Notes under the pieces: generated by a model | Seen by the model: the letters and a program-made list of their open reading frames with translations, nothing else | Databases searched by the model: none | What the model was told of the DNA's origin: nothing | Translations under genes and position numbers: made by a program | NCBI RefSeq assembly: GCF_025143365.1 | Contig: NZ_JALXPE010000075.1 | Coordinates: forward strand, 1 to 16,991 | Origin: Microbacterium sp. p3-SID336 | Lineage (GTDB): Bacteria > Actinomycetota > Actinomycetes > Actinomycetales > Microbacteriaceae | Reading direction: 5' to 3' | Length of the DNA: 16,991 bases | Shown: one piece after another, positions 1 through 8,675 of the stretch | Layout of the letters: every line of letters starts with the position of its first letter | Position numbering within the stretch: the stretch's first letter is position 1

Positions 1-4
1 ACGA

Positions 5-36
5 CGGAGGCCGCCGGGTCTCCCCGACGGCCTCCG
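5..36 (-). terminator. Hairpin terminator after the secreted nuclease gene
   Basis: The arms 5-18 and 23-36 form a 14-bp stem with one C-A mismatch (14 opposite 27) and a four-base loop (19-22). It lies 22 bases downstream of the nuclease stop codon, read on the minus strand. No T-run follows, which is common for actinobacterial hairpin terminators. Because the stem is nearly symmetric it could also stop transcription arriving from outside the window. Confidence 0.65.
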
Positions 37-58
37 CCTCATGATCCGCCGTCCGGCC

Positions 59-3000
59 TCAGAACCAGCCGGTGAGCAGGTCCCAGAGCCAGTCGATGAT
101 CGCGCCGATGACGCCGCCGGCGCGGTTCACCGTCACGGTGGCCGTCGCCTCGTCGCCGTCCGCCTGCGACACCGCGACCGTGTACTTGCCCGGCTGCGCG
201 TTCTTCGGCACCGTCACCTGCGTGGTGAACGTGCCGTCGCCGGCGACCTGCACCGTGCCGACCTCGACCGGCTGGCCCTTCTTCGGGCGCAGCTCCACGG
301 TCACGGTCTCGCCGGGCAGGTAGCCCTCCCCCGTGATCTGGAGCTTCTTGCCCGCGGCCACCTTGGAGGCGCCGAGCGCGATGGTGCCGCCGAACTCCTC
401 CTCGCCGGCGATCGTGAACGGCACCTGCACCGTCGTCCCGGTTGCAGGGACGGTGACCGTGAGCTGCTGCTCGCCGAACACCCCGGCCGGGACGGCGAAG
501 GTGAGCGCGGCGCGCCCGACCTCGTCGGTGGTGTCGACCACCGTCGGGTCGATCGGGCCCGCGGCGAGCTGCGTGCCGCCCAGCGAGAGCGTCACCTCGC
601 CCGGCGCCGGCTCGCCCGCGCTGAACGCCAGCGAGGAGAGCGACACCGTCACCTGGTCGCCCGCGCTGTAGCCGTCGGCGTCGGCCGGGCTCAGCACGAC
701 CCCGACCGCGCGCTGCGCGTAGTCCGGGCTCGCGGTGGTGTTCGCGGCGAACCAGTCGACCATGGACTGCAGGTCGATCTTGCCCGTGTCGCGCCGGTCG
801 TCGATCTCCTTGAACGTGGCGAAGTTGTCGCCGCCGCCCGCGAGGAACGAGTTCGCCGCCACCGTGAACTCCGCCGCGGGGTCGACCGCGGTGCCGTTCA
901 GGGTGAGGGACGTGATGCGCGAGCCCGCTGCCGCAGTGGGGTCGTACGTGTACACGAGCCCCTCCGACACGCCGAGCTTCAGGAACGGTCGAGCCGATCC
1001 TGCCGGCTGCCACTGCTCCTCCAGCACGCTCTTCAGCTGCGCGCCGGTGAGCGTCATGGTCACCAGGGTGTTGGCGAACGGCTGCACCGTCGCCGCCTCC
1101 CGGTAGGTGACGTTGCCGTCCGGGTCGTTCGCCCCGGTCGAGGCGTAGGTGAGGTTCGCGCGGATGCCGCCCGGGTTCATGAGCGCCACATCGGCGCCCG
1201 TGGACCACTTCTGCACGTCGGCCACGAAGTTGCCGACGGTGGACTCGCCTCCGCGGTTCTCCGTCTTGCCGTCGCTCTGCCGCGCGCGGTTGAAATCGGC
1301 CGTGATGTCGCCGACCTTGATGGCGCCCAGCACGTCGGCCTCGGCCTTGGCCTGATCGACGATCGCCTGCACCTCGGACACCGCCGGGTACAGCGGCTTG
1401 CCTGCGGCGGTCAGCGGCTTGATCTCGTTCGTGATCGAGAGCAGCTCCTTCGTCTTCGGGTCGACCTGGAGGTTCATGAGACCCAGGTTCTCGCCGTACT
1501 GCCCTGCCGAGACGACGGGGCGCCCGTCGATCACGTGGTTGTAGGCGAGGTGCGTGTGCGCCGACACGATGGCGTCCACGTCCTCGTCCACGCCGTAGAC
1601 GATCTCGCCCAGCGGGGAGTCCTCGGTGATCGCCGACAGCTCGACGCTCTCCGCACCCTCGTGCACGAGCAGGATGACCACGTCGGCCTCGCCGTTGGAC
1701 GCGTCCCCGTCGCGCAGGTCGTCGGCGACGGCGTTGACCGAGTCGACGATGCTGCGCACCTCGAGATCGGCGATGCCCTCCGGCGACACGAGCGAGTCGA
1801 GGTCTTCGGTGACGGCGCCGACGAAGCCGACCTTCACGCCGTCGAGCTCCTTGACCCAGGCCGGGGCGAGAGCGGGCTCGCCGGTCTCGGTGAGGAACAC
1901 GTTCGAGGAGATGTACTCCCAGTCCGCGCGGTCCTGCACGCGGTCGCGGAGGTCCTCCCAGCCCTGGTCGAATTCGTGGTTGCCCGCGGCGCTCACATCC
2001 AGCCCTGCGGCGTTCAGTGCGTCGATCGTCGGGTTGTCGTCGTTGATGAAGGAGGTGAACGTCGACGCGCCGATGAGATCGCCGGCTCCCGCGAAGATCA
2101 GGTTCGGATTCGCCGCACGGAACTGCTGCACCGCGCCCGCCAGGACGGCCGCGCCCGCCGCCGCACCGTCGGCCTCGATGCGTCCGTGGAAGTCGTTCAC
2201 CGTCACCACGTCGATGCTCACGGGCGGGATCTCCGCCGAGACGCCGACGAGGATCGGGTCGTGGTCGCTGGACCGGTACGGGGTGCCCTCCTCGGTGGCG
2301 CCGAACGCGTACCCGCGGTCGCTCCACTCCGGCGAGTTGATGCCCCACACCCCGGCTCCGGTGATGGACGACACCAGCGACGGCGACGCGATCACGTGGT
2401 CGAGCGAGCCGAGCTCGCCGTCGAACGTGTACGTGTACTGGCCGGCGGCCTTGTCGGCGACGAGGTCGCTCCACCCCTGCGAGGTGAACACGTCGATCGG
2501 GTCCTCCTCGCCGTAGGCGTTGAAGTCGCCGATCAGCAGCATGTCGCCGCTGCCCGAGCTCTGCTCCAGCTCCTCCGTGAAGGCGAGGATCGCGTTCGCC
2601 TGCGCCACCCGGTCGGCGTTGAAGAAGCCCTGACCGTCGGCGGGCTCGGCACCCGCGCCCTCCGGCGGCGACTTCGACTTGAGGTGGTTCGCGACGACGG
2701 TCACCACGCGGCCATCGATGTCGAACGCCTGGGCGATCGGCTCACGGGCGTTGCCCCAGACGCTCTCGTCGGTGACGGTCGCGCTGTCGCCGACCGTCTT
2801 CACCGCATCCTTCTTGTAGATGATCGCGTTCGTGATGTAGTCGGTCGTGGCCGCGTCGTTCAGTGCGGCGGGGGTGGGCACGTAGTCCCACACCTCGCTG
2901 CCCGCGTCGGCGTTCAGCCCTGCGACGAGATCCTTCAGCGCGGTGTCGATCGGCTTGCCGAGCTTGACCGAGTTCTCGATCTCCATGAGCGACACGATCT

Positions 3001-4705
3001 CGGCGTCCAGGCCGTTGATGGCCGCGACGATCTTCGACTTCTGGATCGCGAACTGCGCCGCGTTCGCCGCGCCGCGCGCGTTCGAGTTCTCGCTCTTCAG
3101 CGTCGTGAAGTAGTTGTAGACGTTGAACGACGCGACCTGCACGTCGCCGCCCACCTCGGGCGCCGTCTCCGGCCGCGGGTTCGTCGCCTCGAAGCCGACC
3201 TTGAGCTCGGCGGGCGAGGCGTCGTCGATCGGCACGACGGGCTGCAGACGCCAGTCGTCGAAGCCCCACTGCAGCACGTAGCCGTTGTCGCCGAAGTCGA
3301 CGGTGTCGCCGTTGCGCACGACCGTGTCCTTCGTGAAGTACGGCTGCTGGCCCGGGTGTCCGCTGTTGGTGACCTGGATGGACCAGGCGTCGTCGAGCAG
3401 CAGGCGGTTCGCGCGGTTCGCTGCCGCGATGGCGGCGGCCTCGGGTCCGGGGCGCGTGGTCTCGGTGCTCTTGACGTTGAGGTCCTCGCCCGCGTTCAGC
3501 CACAGGGTGCCGTAGTTGTAGAGCTGGTGGCTCGACGCCAGACGGTAGGTGCCGGTCGGCGCGACATACATGTTCTCGTACTGCTCGCGCTCCGCACCCT
3601 GCACCGTGTCGGGCAGCGGCGTGGCCTCGGGCACGCCGACGCCGGCGGCGACGACAGCGATGTCGGAGACGGCGGCCGGGTTCAGCTGGGTCTGTCCGTA
3701 GTACTCGCTCACCGTGCCCGTGACCGACACGAGGTCGCCGATCGCGAGGGTCGGGGCGAGCGCGTTGAGGAACACGAAGACGCCGTCCGACGCTCCGGGC
3801 GTGGCGTCGGTGGCGCCGCCCGAGCCCTGCGTCTGGATGACGATGCCCTTGTAGCCGCCGGTGCGGTGGTCGGCGGTGACGACGCCCTCCACCTGGACGC
3901 GCTTCCCGTTCAGCGGCGAGACGTCGGTGGTGCCCTGAACCTCGGCGATGGTCGCCTTCTGCGGCTCCGCGCCGGGGTCGGTGCCCGGATCCGTGCCGGG
4001 GTCGGTGCCCGGGTCCGTGCCGCCGGAGTTCTGCGGCGTGATGGCCGCCGAGAGCGAGAAGTCGGCGCTGTTGTCGTCCGTGTCCGCGCCGTTCGTGCGG
4101 TTCAGCGAGCGCACGTCGGTGTTGCTCGACGGCGCGGCGGCCGCCTTCGTCTCGAACGTGTTCGAGTTGCCGTAGCCGAGCAGGTCGACCACACCGTCGA
4201 CGCCGACCGCCGAGCCGGGCGCGAGGCTGATCGCGGCGGTGCCCCGCACCAGGGCGATGGTGCCGTTCGTGCCGCTCGGGGTGAGGCCCGTCGTGGCGTC
4301 GGGCGTCGGCAGCGCCGCGCCGCTCGTGCCGTTGCTGTTGCCCTGCACCAGGAAGTGACCGCCGGCGGGGATCACGCCGCTCAGCGGGGCGACTCCGGTG
4401 AAGGCGGCGGCACCGGTCGCCGACCGGTACTGCAGGGACATGCCGTCGAGGGTGACCGGCGCCGAGGTCGGGTTGTACAGCTCGACGAACTTGTTCGTGA
4501 ATGCCGCGCCGGCGCTGCCGCCGGACAGGTACGCCTCGTTGATCACCACCCCCGTCCCGGTGGTGTCGGCGACGGCGGGTGCGGCGGCGAGCGAGCCGAG
4601 GCTCAGGGCGGCGACGCAGGTCACGGCGAGAGCGCCGATGCGCCCCCGGCTTCTACGGTGCGAGACGGGGTTCATGGGGCTCCCGGTCTCTGGGGCGGAC
4701 ATCAT
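59..4705 (-). CDS. Secreted ExeM/NucH-type nuclease fused to a 5'-nucleotidase, with lamin-tail and Ig-like domains
   Basis: A 1548-aa secreted enzyme that probably degrades extracellular DNA and then strips phosphate from the nucleotides. A Sec signal peptide (basic RRSRGR, hydrophobic stretch about 23-42, likely cut after AVA near 46) is followed by: lamin-tail domain (about 51-185), four GTDP repeats (229-245), OB-like domain (about 250-355), endonuclease/exonuclease/phosphatase domain (about 520-825; E575, GDFN 726-729, SLDH 767-770, SSDHD 812-816), calcineurin-like phosphoesterase (about 830-1060; NDFHG with D838 and H840, GD 875-876, GNHE 908-911, SAHTH 1048-1052), 5'-nucleotidase C-terminal domain (about 1120-1320; NPGGIR 1177-1182) and two Ig-like domains (about 1340-1435 and 1440-1528). 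All catalytic motifs are intact. The last 18 residues are hydrophobic and Trp-rich, with no LPXTG signal. The start at 4705 follows GAGGAG by 9 bases; the ATG at 4702 is equally possible and the ATG at 4675 is a weaker alternative. Confidence 0.93.
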   Translation of the reverse strand: MMSAPETGSPMNPVSHRRSRGRIGALAVTCVAALSLGSLAAAPAVADTTGTGVVINEAYLSGGSAGAAFTNKFVELYNPTSAPVTLDGMSLQYRSATGAAAFTGVAPLSGVIPAGGHFLVQGNSNGTSGAALPTPDATTGLTPSGTNGTIALVRGTAAISLAPGSAVGVDGVVDLLGYGNSNTFETKAAAAPSSNTDVRSLNRTNGADTDDNSADFSLSAAITPQNSGGTDPGTDPGTDPGTDPGAEPQKATIAEVQGTTDVSPLNGKRVQVEGVVTADHRTGGYKGIVIQTQGSGGATDATPGASDGVFVFLNALAPTLAIGDLVSVTGTVSEYYGQTQLNPAAVSDIAVVAAGVGVPEATPLPDTVQGAEREQYENMYVAPTGTYRLASSHQLYNYGTLWLNAGEDLNVKSTETTRPGPEAAAIAAANRANRLLLDDAWSIQVTNSGHPGQQPYFTKDTVVRNGDTVDFGDNGYVLQWGFDDWRLQPVVPIDDASPAELKVGFEATNPRPETAPEVGGDVQVASFNVYNYFTTLKSENSNARGAANAAQFAIQKSKIVAAINGLDAEIVSLMEIENSVKLGKPIDTALKDLVAGLNADAGSEVWDYVPTPAALNDAATTDYITNAIIYKKDAVKTVGDSATVTDESVWGNAREPIAQAFDIDGRVVTVVANHLKSKSPPEGAGAEPADGQGFFNADRVAQANAILAFTEELEQSSGSGDMLLIGDFNAYGEEDPIDVFTSQGWSDLVADKAAGQYTYTFDGELGSLDHVIASPSLVSSITGAGVWGINSPEWSDRGYAFGATEEGTPYRSSDHDPILVGVSAEIPPVSIDVVTVNDFHGRIEADGAAAGAAVLAGAVQQFRAANPNLIFAGAGDLIGASTFTSFINDDNPTIDALNAAGLDVSAAGNHEFDQGWEDLRDRVQDRADWEYISSNVFLTETGEPALAPAWVKELDGVKVGFVGAVTEDLDSLVSPEGIADLEVRSIVDSVNAVADDLRDGDASNGEADVVILLVHEGAESVELSAITEDSPLGEIVYGVDEDVDAIVSAHTHLAYNHVIDGRPVVSAGQYGENLGLMNLQVDPKTKELLSITNEIKPLTAAGKPLYPAVSEVQAIVDQAKAEADVLGAIKVGDITADFNRARQSDGKTENRGGESTVGNFVADVQKWSTGADVALMNPGGIRANLTYASTGANDPDGNVTYREAATVQPFANTLVTMTLTGAQLKSVLEEQWQPAGSARPFLKLGVSEGLVYTYDPTAAAGSRITSLTLNGTAVDPAAEFTVAANSFLAGGGDNFATFKEIDDRRDTGKIDLQSMVDWFAANTTASPDYAQRAVGVVLSPADADGYSAGDQVTVSLSSLAFSAGEPAPGEVTLSLGGTQLAAGPIDPTVVDTTDEVGRAALTFAVPAGVFGEQQLTVTVPATGTTVQVPFTIAGEEEFGGTIALGASKVAAGKKLQITGEGYLPGETVTVELRPKKGQPVEVGTVQVAGDGTFTTQVTVPKNAQPGKYTVAVSQADGDEATATVTVNRAGGVIGAIIDWLWDLLTGWF
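3971..4021 (-). repeat. Tandem 12-bp repeat encoding a GTDP linker
   Basis: Four 12-base units, each encoding Gly-Thr-Asp-Pro, run head to tail inside the nuclease gene. They separate the lamin-tail domain from the OB-like domain and act as a flexible acidic linker. The units differ at wobble positions, so the array is somewhat aged, but slippage could still change its copy number in frame. Confidence 0.8.
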
Positions 4706-4792
4706 CGGTGCTGTCTCCTCGGGTCGAGTTCGCGCTGCTCAGGACGCTGTCACCGCACGCATCGGGAACTCCCAGCGTGCGCACATGGGGCG

Positions 4793-4821
4793 AGCATACG
4801 GAGCGGCTCCGACATCCTCAA
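4793..4821 (-). promoter_or_regulatory. Promoter of the secreted nuclease gene
   Basis: Read on the minus strand, a -35 box TTGAGG (4816-4821) and a -10 box TATGCT (4793-4798) are separated by exactly 17 bases. Each matches four of six bases of the housekeeping sigma consensus. The start of transcription would fall near 4786, giving a leader of about 80 bases before the ATG at 4705. The region is the only sizeable gap in the left half of the window, which supports a separate transcription unit. Confidence 0.6.
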
Positions 4822-4836
4822 CGGAGTTTTCCCATT

Positions 4837-4889
4837 GGTCATCGAGCGCTCACCGAATGGCCCGGATCACCCCCTGACGAAGGTTCACA
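4837..4889 (+). promoter_or_regulatory. Candidate PHO-box-like repeats upstream of the nuclease promoter
   Basis: Four heptamers resemble the GTTCACC core of actinobacterial PhoP boxes: GGTCATC (4837), GCTCACC (4848), GATCACC (4865) and GTTCACA (4883). The first two are spaced by 11 bases, the period seen in Streptomyces PHO boxes; the others are 17 and 18 apart. They begin 15 bases upstream of the -35 box. The match is degenerate, and the repeats read opposite to the gene, so this is tentative. Confidence 0.3.
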
Positions 4890-4896
4890 TCGGCGG

Positions 4897-4934
4897 ATCC
4901 GCGCGCGCAGACGCGCACCTCCGATCGCGCGGAT
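4897..4934 (-). terminator. Possible hairpin after the SURF1 gene
   Basis: A 9-bp perfect inverted repeat (4897-4905 with 4926-4934) encloses a 20-base loop that is itself GC-rich. It begins 10 bases after the SURF1 stop on the minus strand. There is no T-run and the loop is long, so it is only a weak terminator candidate. It would separate the guaB3-SURF1 unit from the nuclease gene. Confidence 0.35.
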
Positions 4935-4943
4935 GCGCGGGGC

Positions 4944-5768
4944 TCAGGCCCCGGCCGACCCCGTCGACGCCTCACCGGCCGCGGAACGGGCGTCTTCGAA
5001 CTCCTCCAGCTCGCGCTCCCAGGCGTCCTTCGCGAGCCGGTACCAGAGGTAGAACGCGAAGCCCGCGAAGATCGCCCACTCGGCCGCGTAGAACACGTTG
5101 AGCCAATTCACCGGCGACTGCTCGTCCGGCGCGGGCGAGGAGATGTCCACCAGCCCCGCGGTCGCGGTCGTCGCGGCCAGATACGGCCGGTACACGTCGA
5201 GCTGCTCGGTGTCGTGCCAGCGGCTCAGCAGCGCAGCGGGCGACATGCGGTCCAGCCGCTCCGGGTCGCTGCGGGGCGGCACCGACGGCCCCTCGTCCGA
5301 GATGATGCGGCCCGAGACCTCCACCGTGCCGCCGTCCGCGTCCGCGGCCAGACGCTCCACCGCGGCATCCGCCGCCTCGCGGTCGGGAGCCCAGCCGAGC
5401 GCGACGGCGATCGACACGCGTTCGTCGACCCGCAGCTGACCGGTCACCCAGTAGCCCTCGACGCCGTCGTTGAAGCGGCTCGACACCACGAGGAAGTCCT
5501 CCGGGATCCACGTCCCCGAGGTCTCGACACGCTGGCCCACGAGCGGCTCGGGCAGATACTCCCCCGGCTCGACCACATCGGTCAGCGGTCGCACCTGCTC
5601 GGTGGCCCCCGGTGGCGGCGGGTCGGTCTCGATCGCGCGTTCCAGCTGCCACTGCCCTAGCCACGCGAACACCCCGGCCACCACGAGACACAGCACGAGC
5701 ATGCCGATCCAGCGGCCGCGCAGCATCACCTCGCGAAGGGTGGGCGGGAACAGTGCGGGGGATGTCAC
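4944..5768 (-). CDS. SURF1-family cytochrome c oxidase assembly protein
   Basis: A 274-aa membrane protein with the classic SURF1 layout: one helix near each end and a large domain outside the membrane between them. TM1 (about 19-37) lies in RGRWIGMLVLCLVVAGVFAW followed by LGQWQLERA; TM2 (about 221-243) is preceded by NWLNVFYAAEW and followed by YLWYRLAKDAWERE, both strongly conserved in actinobacterial members. SURF1 proteins help insert heme a into subunit I of aa3-type cytochrome oxidase. The likely start is GTG at 5768, 12 bases after the guaB3 stop, so the two genes form a short operon; no strong ribosome site is visible there. An ATG at 5726 (residue 15) is an alternative that keeps TM1. 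Confidence 0.9.
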   Translation of the reverse strand: MTSPALFPPTLREVMLRGRWIGMLVLCLVVAGVFAWLGQWQLERAIETDPPPPGATEQVRPLTDVVEPGEYLPEPLVGQRVETSGTWIPEDFLVVSSRFNDGVEGYWVTGQLRVDERVSIAVALGWAPDREAADAAVERLAADADGGTVEVSGRIISDEGPSVPPRSDPERLDRMSPAALLSRWHDTEQLDVYRPYLAATTATAGLVDISSPAPDEQSPVNWLNVFYAAEWAIFAGFAFYLWYRLAKDAWERELEEFEDARSAAGEASTGSAGA

Positions 5769-5780
5769 GGTGATGCGGGC

Positions 5781-6896
5781 TCAGGCCTCGTACGGGGCCA
5801 GCACGACCTCGACCCGCTGGAATTCCTTGAGGTCGGAGTACCCGGTGGTGGCCATCGACTTGCGCAGCGCGCCGATGAGGTTCGCGGTGCCGTCGGCCAC
5901 CGGTGCGGGGCCGTACAGGATCTCCTCGAGCGTGCCGATGCCGCCCACCTCGACCCGACGGCCACGCGGGAGCTTGGGGTGGTGCGCCTCGGGACCCCAG
6001 TGGTAGCCGCGGCCCGGGGCGTCGGTCGCGCGCGCCAGGGCCACGCCGAGCATCACCGCGTCCGCGCCCATCGCGAGCGCCTTCACGATGTCACCCGAGG
6101 TGCCGACACCGCCGTCGGCGATGACGTGCACGTAGCGCCCGCCCGACTCGTCGAGGTAGTCGCGCCGGGCCGCAGCCACGTCGGAGACCGCCGTCGCCAT
6201 CGGCGCGTGGATGCCCAGCGTCGCCCGCGTGGTGGAGGCCGCGCCGCCGCCGAAGCCGACGAGCACGCCCGCCGCTCCGGTGCGCATGAGGTGCAGCGCC
6301 GCGGTATAGGTCGCCGCGCCGCCCACGATCACGGGCACGTCGAGGTCGTAGATGAACTTCTTGAGGTTCAGCGGCTCCGCCACACTCGACACGTGCTCGG
6401 CCGAGACGGTAGTCCCGCGGATCACGAACAGGTCGACGCCCGCCGCCGCCACGGTGTCGTAGAACTCCTGGGTGCGCTGCGGCGTGAGCGAGCCGGCCAC
6501 GGTGACCCCGGCCTCGCGGATCTCGGCGAGGCGACGGGTGATCAGCTCCGGCTTGATCGGCTCCGAGTACAGCTCCTGCATGCGCACGGTCGCGCGGTCG
6601 TCGGCGAGCCCCGCGATCTCGGCGAGCAGCGGCTCCGGGTCCTCGTAGCGCGTCCACAGCCCCTCGAGGTCGAGCACGCCGAGCCCGCCCAGCTGCCCGA
6701 GCATGATGGCCGTGCGCGGGCTCACGACCGAGTCCATCGGCGCTCCGAGCACCGGGATCTCGAAGCCGAACGCATCGATCGTCCAGGCGGTCGACACGTC
6801 CTCCGGGTTGCGCGTGCGCCGCGATGGCACCACCGCGATGTCGTCGAACGTGTACGCGCGACGGGCGCGCTTTCCTCGGCCGAGCTCGATCTCCAT
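5781..6896 (-). CDS. guaB3: GuaB3-type IMP dehydrogenase family protein
   Basis: A 371-aa TIM-barrel protein of the actinobacterial GuaB3 family, related to IMP dehydrogenase and GMP reductase but without CBS domains. Recognisable parts are the N-terminal MEIELGRGKRARR and VVPSRRTR, EDVSTAW, SPRTAIMLGQLGGLGVL, the phosphate-loop region AGVLVGFGGG, the DYLDESGGRYVHVIADGG stretch and the C-terminal SMATTGYSDLKEFQ. The loop that holds the catalytic Cys in IMP dehydrogenase reads GGGAASTTR here, so Ser221 sits at the Cys position. Its role in actinobacteria is unsettled; cyanobacterial GuaB3 has been reported to reduce GMP. I chose the ATG at 6896 because family members begin at this MEI or VEI motif; a GTG two codons upstream (6902) is also open. 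It is cotranscribed with the SURF1 gene. Confidence 0.9.
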   Translation of the reverse strand: MEIELGRGKRARRAYTFDDIAVVPSRRTRNPEDVSTAWTIDAFGFEIPVLGAPMDSVVSPRTAIMLGQLGGLGVLDLEGLWTRYEDPEPLLAEIAGLADDRATVRMQELYSEPIKPELITRRLAEIREAGVTVAGSLTPQRTQEFYDTVAAAGVDLFVIRGTTVSAEHVSSVAEPLNLKKFIYDLDVPVIVGGAATYTAALHLMRTGAAGVLVGFGGGAASTTRATLGIHAPMATAVSDVAAARRDYLDESGGRYVHVIADGGVGTSGDIVKALAMGADAVMLGVALARATDAPGRGYHWGPEAHHPKLPRGRRVEVGGIGTLEEILYGPAPVADGTANLIGALRKSMATTGYSDLKEFQRVEVVLAPYEA

Positions 6897-6945
6897 GGTC
6901 ACCCGTCCAGCCTACCGGGCACCGCGAGCGGCACGAGCCGGGGCG

Positions 6946-8634
6946 TCAGCGCGCACGGGCCACCCGGCGTTCGTCCCACACCGGCTCGCCGGACTCGTAC
7001 ACCTCGCCGTCGGCGCCGAAGACCAGGAAGCGGTCGAACGAGCGCGCGAACCACCGGTCGTGCGTGACCGCCAGCACCGTCCCCTCGAAGCGCCCGAGTG
7101 CATCCTCCAGCGCCTCCGCCGACTCCAGGTCGAGGTTGTCCGTCGGCTCGTCGAGCAGCAGCAGCGTCGCACCGGAGAGCTCGAGCAGCAGCACCTGGAA
7201 CCGCGCCTGCTGCCCGCCGGACAGCGACTCGAACGTCTGCTGCGCCTGACGCACGAGCCCGTACCTGTCGAGCGCCGAGCTCGCGGCATCCCGGGGCATG
7301 CCGGCGCGGAGGTCGTCCCCGCGGTGCAGGATCTCCAGGAGCGTGCGCCCTACGAACTCGGGGTGCGCGTGCGTCTGTGCGAACAGCCCCGGCACCACCC
7401 TCGCTCCCAGTACCGCCCGCCCGGTGTGCGCCACGGGCGACAGGTCCTCCGCCGCGGAGGTGACGTGGCCGAGCGAGGGATCGGGATCGGTGCCGCCGCG
7501 GGCGAGCAGTCGCAGGAAGTGCGACTTGCCCGAGCCGTTCGACCCGAGCACGGCGACACGGTCGCCGTACCAGACCTCGGCGTCGAACGGCCGCATGAGG
7601 CCGGTGAGCTCCAGCCGCTCGGCCACCACGGCCCGCTTCCCGGTGCGCGACCCCCGCAGGCGCATGTCGAACTCCTGCGCGGGCGGGCGCTCCTCGGGCG
7701 GACCGGCGTCCTCGAAGCGCCGCAGCCGCGTCTGGGCGGCCTGGTATCGCGAGGCGAAGCCGTCGTTCGCAGATGCCTTGACCTTGAGCGTGGCGACGAG
7801 CGTGCGCAGCTTCTCGTGCTGCTCGTCCCAGCGGCGCCGCAGCTCGTCCAGGCGCTCCATCCGGTCGGTCCTGGCCTGGTGGTAGGTGGCGAAGCCTCCG
7901 CCGTGCACCCATGCGGTCGACCCTGCAGCACCCGGTTCGAGGGTGATCAACCGGTCGGCGGCACGCGCCAGCAGCTCCCGGTCGTGCGAGACCAGCAGCA
8001 CCGTCTTCGGGGTCTGCCGCAGCTGCTCCTCCAGCCAGCGCTTCGTCGGCACGTCCAGGTAGTTGTCGGGCTCGTCGAGCAGCAGGACCTCGTCGGGTCC
8101 GCGCAGCAGCGCCTCCAGGGCGAGCCGCTTCTGCTCACCGCCGGAGAGCGAGGTGAGCTCGCGGTAGCGCGCGCGCTCGAACGGCACCGCGAGCGCGGCG
8201 ACCGTGCACTGGTCCCACACGGTCTCGTGCTCGTAGCCGCCGGCGTCGGCGTACTCGGCGATCGCGGCCGCATAGGCCATCTGCGTGTCGTGCTCGTCGC
8301 GCTCGATCAGGGCGTTCTCAGCTGCGTCCAGCGCCTCGGCTGCGAGGCGGATGCGGGCGGGGGCCACGCGCACGAGCAGCTCGTGCACGGTCTGCCCCGC
8401 TTCGCCGTGCCCCACGAACTGGTCCATCACGCCGAGCCCGCCGTCGATCGTGACCACGCCGTCGTCGGCCGGCTGATCGCCGCGGATGATGCGCAGCAGC
8501 GTGGTCTTGCCCGCGCCGTTCGGACCGATCAGCGCGCTCGTCGACCCCGCGCCGACGCGGAAGGTCACCTCGTCGAGCAATGGTCTTCCGTCGGGAAGCG
8601 TCAGCGAGATCCCGGATGCGTCGATGTAGCCCAC
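6946..8634 (-). CDS. ABC-F family ATPase (ribosome-associated type)
   Basis: A 562-aa soluble protein with two ABC ATPase domains and no membrane segment, the hallmark of ABC-F proteins that act at the ribosomal E site. Domain 1: Walker A GPNGAGKTT (37-45), signature LSGGEQ (from 163), Walker B LLLDEPDNYLD (E188). Domain 2: Walker A GSNGSGKSH (364-372), signature LSGGQQ (from 471), Walker B LLLLDEPTDNLD (E496). A charged linker (about 248-325), rich in Arg, Lys and Glu, joins them and is the part that reaches towards P-site tRNA in this family. Both catalytic Glu residues are present. Function may be translation control or protection against a ribosomal antibiotic; the sequence does not decide. 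The GTG start at 8634 has GGAAGGA 12 bases upstream. The frame stays open to an ATG at 8766, but that would run into vapC. Confidence 0.88.
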   Translation of the reverse strand: MGYIDASGISLTLPDGRPLLDEVTFRVGAGSTSALIGPNGAGKTTLLRIIRGDQPADDGVVTIDGGLGVMDQFVGHGEAGQTVHELLVRVAPARIRLAAEALDAAENALIERDEHDTQMAYAAAIAEYADAGGYEHETVWDQCTVAALAVPFERARYRELTSLSGGEQKRLALEALLRGPDEVLLLDEPDNYLDVPTKRWLEEQLRQTPKTVLLVSHDRELLARAADRLITLEPGAAGSTAWVHGGGFATYHQARTDRMERLDELRRRWDEQHEKLRTLVATLKVKASANDGFASRYQAAQTRLRRFEDAGPPEERPPAQEFDMRLRGSRTGKRAVVAERLELTGLMRPFDAEVWYGDRVAVLGSNGSGKSHFLRLLARGGTDPDPSLGHVTSAAEDLSPVAHTGRAVLGARVVPGLFAQTHAHPEFVGRTLLEILHRGDDLRAGMPRDAASSALDRYGLVRQAQQTFESLSGGQQARFQVLLLELSGATLLLLDEPTDNLDLESAEALEDALGRFEGTVLAVTHDRWFARSFDRFLVFGADGEVYESGEPVWDERRVARAR

Positions 8635-8675
8635 GGTGCGTGGCCGTCCTTCCGCCCGCGCCCAGCGAGCCGACC

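Noticed and set aside
3971..4021. Tandem repeat considered as a CRISPR or intergenic repeat
   Set aside because: The units are 12 bases, contiguous, in frame and encode a GTDP linker; there are no spacers.
41..5101. A 1686-aa plus-strand open frame opposite the nuclease gene
   Set aside because: It is antisense to a gene with intact domains, is made of Arg/Val/Gly/His-rich low-complexity sequence and shows no domain. Long open antisense frames are expected at this GC content.
6897..6945. Possible terminator between the ABC-F and guaB3 genes
   Set aside because: Only 4-bp stems could be drawn, which are expected by chance in such GC-rich sequence.
6946..8634. ABC ATPase considered as part of a drug exporter
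   Set aside because: Two ABC domains lie in one soluble chain with an ABC-F linker, and no membrane permease is nearby.
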